Origin: Pseudomonas sp. PGPPP3
GTDB taxonomy: Bacteria > Pseudomonadota > Gammaproteobacteria > Pseudomonadales > Pseudomonadaceae
Reading direction: 5' to 3'
NCBI GenBank assembly: GCA_002256055.1
Contig: NKIE01000231.1
Location: 1-5,334 of the forward strand
Length of the DNA stretch: 5,334 bases
A program made the position numbers and the translations under genes. A model generated the notes under the pieces. The model was given only the letters and a program-made list of their open reading frames with translations, ran no database searches and was not told the DNA's origin. Positions 1-5,227 of this stretch are shown in pieces (position 1 is the stretch's first letter; the number at the start of each line of letters is the position of its first letter).

Positions 1-376
1 TGAATGACACCGGCGTACGCCGATCCGGCCAGGGCAACCAACCGCGATTGAGCAGCAACCACAGGCCGCTGGGTTGATCGTAGAAGGGTTGCAGCAGCTC
101 GACGCCAACCCGGCCATCGCGGGTGCGGTTATCCAGCAGCAGGCTGTGTTCGGCATCGAAGTACCCGCGTAACAGAACCCGCTGGAAAGCTGGATCGGCG
201 CTGCGCTCCAGCTCACCGATAGGCTGAGCCGGCGCCTGCCGGCGGGCCTCCTGGCTGGCCAGTAAGGCGCTCTTTTCGTCCGCCCGTTGCAGCTGCCAGG
301 CACCCAGGGTCAGCAACAACGGCAGCAGTGCCAGCACCACCAAAGTGGGCAGCAGGCCAGGACGAACGGCCCTCAT
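1..376 (-). CDS. SURF1-family cytochrome c oxidase assembly protein (5' part only)
   Basis: SURF1 proteins are inner-membrane factors that help insert heme a into subunit I of aa3 oxidases. I translated the minus strand from the ATG at 376-374; 125 codons are present and the C-terminal half lies outside the window. Residues 8-25 form one hydrophobic N-terminal membrane segment. It is followed by GAWQLQRADEK (25-35), which matches the family's conserved G-x-WQ-x-x-R-x-x-x-K pattern. GYFDAEHSLLLDNRTRDG (71-88) and LLLNRGWLP (107-115) match the conserved soluble-domain blocks, including the usual NRGW. The family normally ends with a second helix, not visible here. No in-frame upstream start is evident, and the Shine-Dalgarno is only a weak G-rich stretch about 5-10 nt before the ATG. 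The gene points the same way as coxBA-ctaG-coxC but is separated from them by an opposite-strand gene. In pseudomonads ctaA and cyoE usually follow; that cannot be seen here. Confidence 0.9.
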   Translation of the reverse strand, partial: MRAVRPGLLPTLVVLALLPLLLTLGAWQLQRADEKSALLASQEARRQAPAQPIGELERSADPAFQRVLLRGYFDAEHSLLLDNRTRDGRVGVELLQPFYDQPSGLWLLLNRGWLPWPDRRTPVSF

Positions 377-406
377 GGGCGCCCCCCGAACATCACGAAC
401 TGGCTG

Positions 407-414
407 GCTATACT
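407..414 (+). promoter_or_regulatory. Candidate sigma-S-like -10 element for the DUF2909 gene
   Basis: GCTATACT at 407-414 fits the extended sigma-S (RpoS) -10 consensus KCTATACT exactly. It would place a transcription start near 420-421, about 26 nt before the ATG at 447 and upstream of the Shine-Dalgarno at 434-440. No good -35 hexamer is found at 16-18 bp spacing, which RpoS promoters tolerate. The identical heptamer CTATACT occurs in the predicted coxB promoter. The element lies in the 70-bp gap between the divergent SURF1 and DUF2909 starts; the opposite strand offers only a poor TATAGC for SURF1. Confidence 0.5.
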
Positions 415-446
415 GCTGTGCATCACCCCTCCCCAGGAGTCACGCC

Positions 447-650
447 ATGCTCAAAGCGGCGATCGTCATCTTGCTGTTGGCCACCGTGGCCAGTCTGTTC
501 AGCGGCCTGTTCTTTTTGGTTAAGGACGAAGGCCAGGGCACCCGATTGGTCAATGCGCTGACCTTACGCGTGACCCTTACCGGACTGACCGTGGCCCTGT
601 TGGTCTGGGGCTTCTACAGCGGTCAACTGGTGTCCCACGCGCCCTGGTAA
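447..650 (+). CDS. Twin transmembrane helix small protein (DUF2909-like; possible HIG1-type oxidase factor)
   Basis: This 67-residue protein has helix 1 at about residues 3-25, a short polar loop containing KDEGQGTR (26-33), and helix 2 at about 42-59, ending in a short tail with Trp as the last residue. I recognise it as the DUF2909-type twin-helix protein found next to aa3 oxidase genes in pseudomonads; its function is not established. The ATG at 447 is chosen because CAGGAGT (434-440) sits 6 nt upstream. A longer reading from a GTG at 345 would run into the SURF1 gene and has no such site. The gene lies on the opposite strand from all the oxidase genes, divergent from SURF1 and convergent with coxC. 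The segment LRVTLTG (40-46) followed by an aliphatic helix resembles the core of HIG1/Rcf1 proteins, but the conserved Gln of that family is a Thr here. The gene call is firm; the function is inference. Confidence 0.85.
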   Translation: MLKAAIVILLLATVASLFSGLFFLVKDEGQGTRLVNALTLRVTLTGLTVALLVWGFYSGQLVSHAPW

Positions 651-671
651 ACACCCCGCGACAGCCCCCTG

Positions 672-687
672 GTCTGCCGCGGCCGAC
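672..687. repeat. Short GC-rich palindrome between convergent genes
   Basis: GTC-T-GCCGCGGC-C-GAC forms an inverted repeat with one mismatched pair in the 40-bp gap between the DUF2909 stop (650) and the coxC stop (691). It has no loop and no T-run follows it on either strand, so it is not a canonical intrinsic terminator. It is the only symmetric element seen where a bidirectional terminator would be expected. Confidence 0.25.
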
Positions 688-690
688 GCG

Positions 691-1581
691 TTACAGCACG
701 TAGACGAAGACGAATAGGGCGATCCACACCACATCGACAAAGTGCCAGTACCAACTGGCAGCCTCGAAGCCAAACTGATGCTCGGCATCGAAATGGCCGC
801 GCAGAATGCGCACCAGCATCACCGCCAACATCACCGTGCCGAGGGTGACGTGGGCACCGTGAAAACCGGTGAGCATAAAGAAGGTCGAGCCGTAGATACC
901 CGAGCCCAGGGTCAGCCCCAATTCGCGGTAGGCCTCGACATACTCCACCGCCTGAAAGCCGAGAAAGGTCACACCCAGGATAATGGTCAGCGCCAGCCAG
1001 GCCTTGAGCAACGCACGCTTGCCGTGTTTAAGGGCATGGTGGGCGATGGTCAGGGTGACGCTGGAGCTGACCAACAGCACGGTGTTGAGCAACGGTAGAT
1101 GCCAGGGGTCGATAACCTCCTTGGGCGCCGGAAACAGCTTGGGATCAGGGGTCTGCAGCAGCGGCCAGACGTACTCGAAGTTCGGCCATAGCATGTTCGC
1201 CACACCCTTGGCACCGTCGCCACCCAGCCACGGGCCGGCAAAGGTACGGACGTAGAACAGCGCGCCGAAGAAAGCGGCGAAGAACATCACCTCGGAGAAA
1301 ATGAACCAGCTCATGCCCCAGCGGAACGAGCGATCCATCTGCGCGCTGTACAGGCCGGCGCGACTCTCCTTGATGACCGCACCGAACCAGCCAAACAGCA
1401 TATAGGCGAGAAACAGGCCGCCGATGGAGAAGATCAGCGGGCCATTGGAGTCGGCGCGCTGGGCGCTCATGTCATTAAACCAGGTGGCCAAGCCGTACAC
1501 CGAGGTGCCCATGCCTAGGGTGGCGATGATCGGCCATTTGCTCTGGGCGGGAACGTAATAGTGTTCGTGGGGCTGAGTCAT
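691..1581 (-). CDS. coxC: Cytochrome c oxidase subunit III
   Basis: This is the third core subunit of the aa3-type oxidase, an integral inner-membrane protein that stabilises subunit I and its proton uptake. It has 296 residues, a usual bacterial length, with about seven hydrophobic segments. Family signatures visible are FIFSEVMFF (93-101, with the conserved Glu97 in the lipid-binding region), FHGAHVTLG (240-248) and YWHFVDVVW (278-286) near the C-terminus. A polar insert at about 119-160 separates two helices, as in other proteobacterial subunits. The start at 1581 is supported by AAGGAG, which overlaps the ctaG stop codon (TAAGGAG) and lies 10 nt before the ATG, with 14 bp between the genes. 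It is the last gene of the compact coxBA-ctaG-coxC run and faces the DUF2909 gene across 40 bp with no clear terminator. Confidence 0.97.
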   Translation of the reverse strand: MTQPHEHYYVPAQSKWPIIATLGMGTSVYGLATWFNDMSAQRADSNGPLIFSIGGLFLAYMLFGWFGAVIKESRAGLYSAQMDRSFRWGMSWFIFSEVMFFAAFFGALFYVRTFAGPWLGGDGAKGVANMLWPNFEYVWPLLQTPDPKLFPAPKEVIDPWHLPLLNTVLLVSSSVTLTIAHHALKHGKRALLKAWLALTIILGVTFLGFQAVEYVEAYRELGLTLGSGIYGSTFFMLTGFHGAHVTLGTVMLAVMLVRILRGHFDAEHQFGFEAASWYWHFVDVVWIALFVFVYVL

Positions 1582-1595
1582 GATGCGTGTTCTCC

Positions 1596-2144
1596 TTATC
1601 GGCCTGCTACGGGCACAGGCGCTTTACGCGCAGTGAGATCGAACAGCGTGTAAGCCAGCGTCAGGTGCTTCACATCCGCCGGTAAATCTCTATCGACGAT
1701 AAAACGCACCGGCATTTCAATTCGTTCGCCGGGCTGCAACACCTGCTGGGTAAAGCAGAAACATTCGGTCTTGTGGAAGAACGCCGCCGCCTTGGACGGC
1801 GCCACGCTAGGGATGGCCTGGGCGGTCATCGGCTGGTCGCTGGGGTTATGGGCAACAAACAGCATTTCGTTGCTCGCCCCCGGATGCACCGCCAACTCAT
1901 CGGCCAGCGGCCTGAACTCCCAGCTCATCCCGGCGGCATTGGTGGCGAGAAACTGCACGCGCACCTGGCGTGCCTCATCCACCGTCTGCGCGCCGTCATA
2001 GGCCCCAGCGGTTTTGCCGTTGATGCCGAAGGCCTGGCACATCACGTCGTAGATCGGCACCAGGGCAAAACCGAAACCGAACATCACCACCACCAGCATC
2101 AGCAGGCGGAGGATCAAGCGGCGGTTGGCCGAGGCGCCGTGCAT
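1596..2144 (-). CDS. ctaG: Cytochrome c oxidase assembly protein CtaG/Cox11 (CuB copper chaperone)
   Basis: Cox11-type CtaG is membrane anchored and delivers copper to the CuB site of subunit I. The protein has 182 residues: a short cytoplasmic N-terminus with RR at 8-9, one membrane helix (about 10-30), then a periplasmic immunoglobulin-like domain. The diagnostic copper motif CFCF is at 128-131 (Cys128 and Cys130) within FFHKTECFCFTQQ, and a third conserved cysteine lies just after the helix (Cys36 in YDVMCQAFG). WEFRPL (75-80) is also typical. The frame is open up to 2204, but I choose the ATG at 2144: it overlaps the coxA stop as TAATG, has GGAG 8 nt upstream, and puts the membrane anchor at the normal position, whereas the longer reading overlaps coxA by 61 bp. 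The overlap implies translational coupling, which suits a chaperone needed in proportion to CoxA. This is the Cox11 family, not the unrelated multi-helix CtaG of Bacillus. Confidence 0.95.
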   Translation of the reverse strand: MHGASANRRLILRLLMLVVVMFGFGFALVPIYDVMCQAFGINGKTAGAYDGAQTVDEARQVRVQFLATNAAGMSWEFRPLADELAVHPGASNEMLFVAHNPSDQPMTAQAIPSVAPSKAAAFFHKTECFCFTQQVLQPGERIEMPVRFIVDRDLPADVKHLTLAYTLFDLTARKAPVPVAGR

Positions 2145-3742
2145 TACTTGATCTCCGGCGGGGTCTGGAAGTTGTGATAGGGCGCCGGCGACGGCAGCGT
2201 CCACTCCAGGCCTTCGGCGCCGTCCCAGGGTTTGTCACCGGCCGGTTTACCGCCGCGGATGCACTTGATGACGATAAACAGGAAGAACAACTGGGTGGCA
2301 CCGAACATAAAGGCGCCGATCGACGAAATCATGTTGAAGTCGGCGAACTGCAGGTTGTAGTCAGGTATCCGCCGCGGCATGCCGGCCAGGCCGACGAAGT
2401 GCATGGGGAAGAAGGCCAGGTTCATGCCGACGAAGCTCAGCCAGAAATGCAGCTTGCCGAGGGTCTCGTCGTACATATGCCCGGTCCACTTCGGCAGCCA
2501 ATAATAGGCCGAGGCGAAGATGCCGAAGATCGCCCCCGGCACCAGCACGTAGTGGAAATGCGCCACCACGAAGTAGGTGTCGTGGTACTGGAAGTCCGCT
2601 GGGGCGATGGCCAACATCAACCCGGAGAAACCGCCGATGGTGAACAGAATGACGAAAGCCACGGCAAACAGCATCGGCGTTTCAAAGGTCATCGAGCCCT
2701 GCCACATGGTGCTCACCCAGTTGAAAACCTTCACCCCGGTGGGTACGGCGATCAGCATGGTGGCGTACATGAAGAACAGCTCGCCGGTCAGCGGAATGCC
2801 GACGGTGAACATGTGGTGCGCCCAGACGATAAACGACAGGAAGGCGATGCTCGCCGTCGCGTAGACCATCGAGGTGTAGCCAAACAGCGGCTTACGGGCG
2901 AAGGCCGGGATGATTGCACTGACCGCGCCGAACGCCGGCAGGATCATGATGTACACCTCGGGGTGACCGAAGAACCAGAATACGTGCTGGAATAGCACCG
3001 GATCACCGCCGCCGGCAGCACTGAAGAAGCTGGTGCCGAAGTGGATGTCCATCAACATCATGGTCACGCAGCCCGCCAGTACTGGCATCACCGCGATCAG
3101 CAGGAAGGCAGTGATCAGCCAGGTCCAGACGAACAGCGGCATCTTCATCAGGGTCATGCCGGGGGCGCGCAGGTTGAGAATGGTGGCGATGATGTTGATC
3201 GCCCCCATGATCGAACTGATGCCCATCAGGTGCACGGCGAAGATAAAGAAGGTCACGCTTTCCGGCGCGTAGGTGGTCGATAGCGGCGCGTAGAAAGTCC
3301 AGCCGAAGTTCGGCCCACCGCCTTCGCTGAACAGCGTACTGACCAGCATGCCGAAGGCCGCCGGCAGCAACCAGAAGCTGAAGTTGTTCATCCGTGGCAG
3401 GGCCATGTCCGGCGCGCCGATCATCAGCGGCACCATCCAGTTGGCCAGGCCGACGAAGGCCGGCATCACCGCACCAAAGACCATGATCAGACCGTGCATG
3501 GTGGTCATCTGGTTGAAGAATTCCGGCTGCACGATCTGCAGGCCCGGTTGAAACAGCTCGGCGCGAATCACCATGGCCATGGAACCGCCCAACAGGAACA
3601 TGGCGAAGCTGAACCACAGGTACATGCTGCCGATGTCTTTGTGGTTGGTGGTTAGCACCCAGCGCATCAGGCCCTTGGCCGGGCCATGGACGTGGTCGGC
3701 ATGACCATGGCCGCTATTGGTGGAGTCGATCACTGCACTCAT
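2144..3742 (-). CDS. coxA: Cytochrome c oxidase subunit I (heme a / heme a3-CuB, A1-type)
   Basis: This catalytic subunit reduces oxygen to water and pumps protons across the inner membrane. It has 532 residues and about 12 membrane helices. Visible ligands are His83 (heme a, in TMHGLIMVF), His260, His309 and His310 (CuB), His395 (heme a3) and His397 (heme a, in HDTYFVVAHFHYVL), with His387/Asp388 at the Mg site. Tyr264 in HPEVY is the residue cross-linked to His260. Both proton paths are intact: Asp112 and the following PRMNN (D channel) leading to Glu262, and Lys338 in PTGVKVFNW (K channel). Glu in HPEVY marks the A1 family and excludes a quinol- or cbb3-type assignment; the CuA-bearing CoxB supports cytochrome c as donor. 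The N-terminus is His-rich (His12, 14, 17, 19), as in some other aa3 subunits. The start at 3742 has AGGAG overlapping the coxB stop, with a 5-bp gap between genes. Confidence 0.98.
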   Translation of the reverse strand: MSAVIDSTNSGHGHADHVHGPAKGLMRWVLTTNHKDIGSMYLWFSFAMFLLGGSMAMVIRAELFQPGLQIVQPEFFNQMTTMHGLIMVFGAVMPAFVGLANWMVPLMIGAPDMALPRMNNFSFWLLPAAFGMLVSTLFSEGGGPNFGWTFYAPLSTTYAPESVTFFIFAVHLMGISSIMGAINIIATILNLRAPGMTLMKMPLFVWTWLITAFLLIAVMPVLAGCVTMMLMDIHFGTSFFSAAGGGDPVLFQHVFWFFGHPEVYIMILPAFGAVSAIIPAFARKPLFGYTSMVYATASIAFLSFIVWAHHMFTVGIPLTGELFFMYATMLIAVPTGVKVFNWVSTMWQGSMTFETPMLFAVAFVILFTIGGFSGLMLAIAPADFQYHDTYFVVAHFHYVLVPGAIFGIFASAYYWLPKWTGHMYDETLGKLHFWLSFVGMNLAFFPMHFVGLAGMPRRIPDYNLQFADFNMISSIGAFMFGATQLFFLFIVIKCIRGGKPAGDKPWDGAEGLEWTLPSPAPYHNFQTPPEIK

Positions 3743-3747
3743 GTCCG

Positions 3748-4872
3748 TTACTCCTGAGCCTTTTTGAACGCGAGGATGTCCTTGGGCGTGACCATGTCAC
3801 CGAGTTTGTTGCCCCAAGCGTTGCGTTCGTAGGTGATGATCGCGGCGAGATCGACTTCCGACAGTTGCTTGCCGAAGGCGGCCATGGCGGTGCCCGGCTT
3901 GCCGTTGACGACGATGCCGATATGCCCGGCGGCCGGGCCGGTGGCGATGGCCGAGCCCTTGAGTGGCGGGAACATCGGCGGCAGACCTTCACCCGTAGGC
4001 TGATGGCAGGCCGCGCAGTTGGTCAGGTAAGCCTTCTCGCCACGGGCCATCAGCTCGTCCAGGGTCCACTCCTTGCTGGTCAGCTCCTTCTCCGCCAAAG
4101 CCGCCTGTTTGCGCTCGGCCAGCCACTTGGCGAAGTCCTCTTTCGATTTGGCCTCGACCACCACTGGCATAAAGCCGTGGTCCTTGCCGCACAGCTCGGT
4201 GCACTGACCACGGAATATTCCGGGCTCGTCAATTCGGGTCCAAGACTCGTTGACGAAGCCGGGAATGGCGTCCTTCTTCACCGCCAGTGCCGGCACCCAC
4301 CAGGAGTGAATCACATCGGCGGCGGTGACCAGAAAACGCACTTTGGTGCCCACCGGAATCACCAGCGGCTGATCGACCTCCAGCAGGTAGTTGGCATCCT
4401 TGGCGGTCTCGTTGTGGATCTGGCTATGCGGGGTGGCCAGGTTGCTGAAGAACTCCACGTCCTGGCCCAGATATTTGTAATGCCACTTCCACTGGTAACC
4501 GGTGACCTGAATGTCGAGCTCCGACTCGCTGGAGTCGTAAATTTCGATCAAGGTCTTGGTCGCCGGGATCGCCATCACCACCAAGATCAGCAGCGGTACT
4601 ACGGTCCAGAGAATCTCCACCGTGGTGCTTTCATGGAAGTGGGCCGGCTGCTGGCCGGTGGAGCGACGGTGCATGATCATCGACCAGAACATCACGCCGA
4701 AGACCACGACGCCGATCACCACGCAAATCCAGAAGATGGTCATGTGCAAATCGAAAACGGAGCGGCTGACCTCGGTCGCACCGGGCGCCATGTTCACGGT
4801 CCAGGCTGCGTGGGCCTGGCTGAACATGGCCCACAGCAGGAGGCCCATCCAAACTCGTGGATGTCGCATCAT
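3748..4872 (-). CDS. coxB: Cytochrome c oxidase subunit II with C-terminal cytochrome c domain
   Basis: Subunit II accepts electrons and passes them to heme a through the binuclear CuA centre. The order in 374 residues is: signal peptide with a likely cleavage after AHA (about 22), helix 1 (44-66), helix 2 (86-108), periplasmic cupredoxin domain (about 118-245), an acidic/basic linker (246-272), then a cytochrome c domain. CuA ligands are His189, Cys224, Glu226 (backbone), Cys228, His232 and Met235 in GQCTELCGKDHGFMPV. The aromatic electron-entry patch is YQWKW (126-130). The heme c motif is CAACH (286-290), with Met330 in PGTAM as probable axial ligand. The extra domain makes this a caa3-like enzyme, longer than plain subunit II and as I know it from pseudomonads. 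The start is one of two adjacent ATGs (4872 or 4869); AAGGGG lies 8 nt before the first, which is preferred. It is the first gene of the oxidase operon. Confidence 0.97.
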   Translation of the reverse strand: MMRHPRVWMGLLLWAMFSQAHAAWTVNMAPGATEVSRSVFDLHMTIFWICVVIGVVVFGVMFWSMIMHRRSTGQQPAHFHESTTVEILWTVVPLLILVVMAIPATKTLIEIYDSSESELDIQVTGYQWKWHYKYLGQDVEFFSNLATPHSQIHNETAKDANYLLEVDQPLVIPVGTKVRFLVTAADVIHSWWVPALAVKKDAIPGFVNESWTRIDEPGIFRGQCTELCGKDHGFMPVVVEAKSKEDFAKWLAERKQAALAEKELTSKEWTLDELMARGEKAYLTNCAACHQPTGEGLPPMFPPLKGSAIATGPAAGHIGIVVNGKPGTAMAAFGKQLSEVDLAAIITYERNAWGNKLGDMVTPKDILAFKKAQE

Positions 4873-4939
4873 TGCGGGTTCCCCTTATCGTTTTTGTTAT
4901 CCCGCCGGCTGAGCCTGCGGCGAAGGGAACGGCAGCCAA

Positions 4940-4981
4940 GACTGCTGGCTAAACGGCCGTCACCCCAGCTGCAGAGCAGTC
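4940..4981 (-). other. Possible alternative stem-loops in the coxB 5' leader
   Basis: If transcription starts near 5006, the coxB mRNA has a leader of roughly 134 nt. Within it, GACTGCT (4940-4946) can pair with AGCAGTC (4975-4981), a perfect 7-bp stem with a 28-nt loop. A competing hairpin pairs AGCCA (4934-4938) with TGGCT (4946-4950) around a 7-nt loop. The two overlap and cannot form in full together. A third small stem pairs CGCCG (4903-4907) with CGGCG (4918-4922) closer to the ribosome site. These may be chance in GC-rich DNA. Confidence 0.2.
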
Positions 4982-5012
4982 GGGCTTAATCAGGTCACGC
5001 CTTGCGTTTGTG

Positions 5013-5040
5013 AGTATAGACAGCCACTGCGACATAACAA
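5013..5040 (-). promoter_or_regulatory. Predicted promoter of the coxBA-ctaG-coxC operon (sigma-S-like)
   Basis: On the minus strand TTGTTA (5040-5035) and TATACT (5018-5013) are separated by 16 bp. The -35 matches the consensus at 4 of 6 bases. The -10 is preceded by TC, giving TCTATACT, an exact fit to the sigma-S consensus KCTATACT. Start of transcription would be near 5006, about 134 nt before the coxB ATG. Known background: the P. aeruginosa aa3 oxidase genes are reported to be RpoS dependent and starvation induced, which agrees with this element. No better promoter was seen elsewhere in the 355-bp gap. Confidence 0.6.
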
Positions 5041-5045
5041 CGCAG
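5027..5045. promoter_or_regulatory. Inverted repeat CTGCG-N9-CGCAG over the coxB -35 region
   Basis: A perfect 5-bp inverted repeat (5027-5031 and 5041-5045) brackets the predicted -35 hexamer TTGTTA, which falls inside the 9-bp spacer. The placement suits a dimeric regulator that blocks or assists RNA polymerase. The left arm continues as CTGCGAC, containing GCGAC, which resembles the half-site type described for RegA/PrrA/RoxR-family response regulators; a second GCGAC lies at 5109-5113. Assigning a regulator is inference only. Confidence 0.4.
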
Positions 5046-5056
5046 GGGGAAATTTT

Positions 5057-5186
5057 CTGCGCAGAGCCCATTCTAGAGGGCCGCAAACCGATAGTGGATT
5101 CATAGAAAGCGACCGCGCCGCTCATCGCACGCTCGCATAACAGTGACTAAATTATGACAATTAGGTCTTAGCCAACTGCGCAGAGC
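5057..5186. repeat. Direct repeat CTGCGCAGAGC, two copies
   Basis: The 11-mer CTGCGCAGAGC occurs exactly at 5057-5067 and at 5176-5186 on the plus strand; each begins with the palindrome CTGCGCAG. A related copy, CTGCAGAGCAG, is at 4969-4979 and shares GCAGAGCAG with the second copy (5180-5188). Both exact copies lie upstream of the predicted coxB promoter, one close to it and one near the start of the rightward gene. Confidence 0.5.
5145..5167. promoter_or_regulatory. AT-rich imperfect inverted repeat, operator-like
   Basis: GACTAAATT (5145-5153), a 5-bp spacer, and AATTAGGTC (5159-5167) form an inverted repeat in which 7 of 9 positions pair. It is an AT-rich island in GC-rich surroundings. 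It overlaps CTAAATT (5147-5153), a 5-of-7 match to the sigma-S-like CTATACT. That is a weak candidate -10 for the rightward gene, with a leader of about 68 nt and no good -35. The opposite strand also carries CATAAT (5156-5151), close to a -10 hexamer, without a matching -35. Confidence 0.3.
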
Positions 5187-5227
5187 AGCTAACGTCTGTG
5201 CGTTGCAATCGCCACTCAGGAGCCCCC

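Larger units (their letters stand above)
4873..5227. other. Divergent intergenic regulatory region between coxB and an unknown gene
   Basis: These 355 bp contain no convincing gene. They hold the coxB Shine-Dalgarno (AAGGGG, 4886-4881 on the minus strand) and an A-rich stretch just upstream of it on the mRNA (ATAACAAAAACG). Further out are small inverted repeats in the leader, a predicted coxB promoter at 5013-5040, CTGCG-based repeats, an AT-rich imperfect inverted repeat (5145-5167), and the CAGGAG site (5217-5222) of the rightward gene. I saw no ANR/FNR-type TTGAT-N4-ATCAA box. Confidence 0.7.

Noticed and set aside
345..446. Upstream extension of the DUF2909 gene to a GTG at 345
   Set aside because: It would run into the SURF1 coding region and add an Arg-rich stretch; the ATG at 447 has a strong Shine-Dalgarno and begins at the first helix.
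651..690. Bidirectional intrinsic terminator between the DUF2909 gene and coxC
   Set aside because: Only a loopless GC palindrome is present and neither strand has a T-run after it.
742..1098. Plus-strand open frame antisense to coxC
   Set aside because: Composition of a shadow frame with no ribosome site seen; coxC covers the stretch completely.
2145..2204. Upstream extension of ctaG to a start at 2204
   Set aside because: It would add 20 residues overlapping coxA and displace the membrane anchor. The ATG at 2144 has a good GGAG and a TAATG junction.
2174..2995. Plus-strand open frame (273 codons) antisense to coxA
   Set aside because: Low-complexity His/Gly/Asp/Arg composition typical of GC-rich antisense shadow frames; coxA on the minus strand is fully intact.
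4889..4922. Terminator-like hairpin next to a T-run (GTTTTTG) upstream of coxB
   Set aside because: The T-run lies on the plus strand before the stem, not after it, and on the minus strand the stem is followed by an A-rich tract. Neither orientation fits a terminator.
3865..4989. Long plus-strand open frame (374 codons) antisense to coxB
   Set aside because: It mirrors the codon pattern of coxB on the other strand, encodes a His/Gly/Arg/Gln-rich sequence with no recognisable domain, and coxB has complete CuA and heme motifs. Its length equalling that of CoxB is coincidence.
4873..5227. ANR/FNR box, tRNA, small ORF, insertion sequence or CRISPR repeats in the intergenic region
   Set aside because: I looked for TTGAT-N4-ATCAA, tRNA-like cloverleaf ends, terminal inverted repeats and regularly spaced repeats and found none. 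The CTGCGCAGAGC copies are too few and too unevenly spaced for an array.
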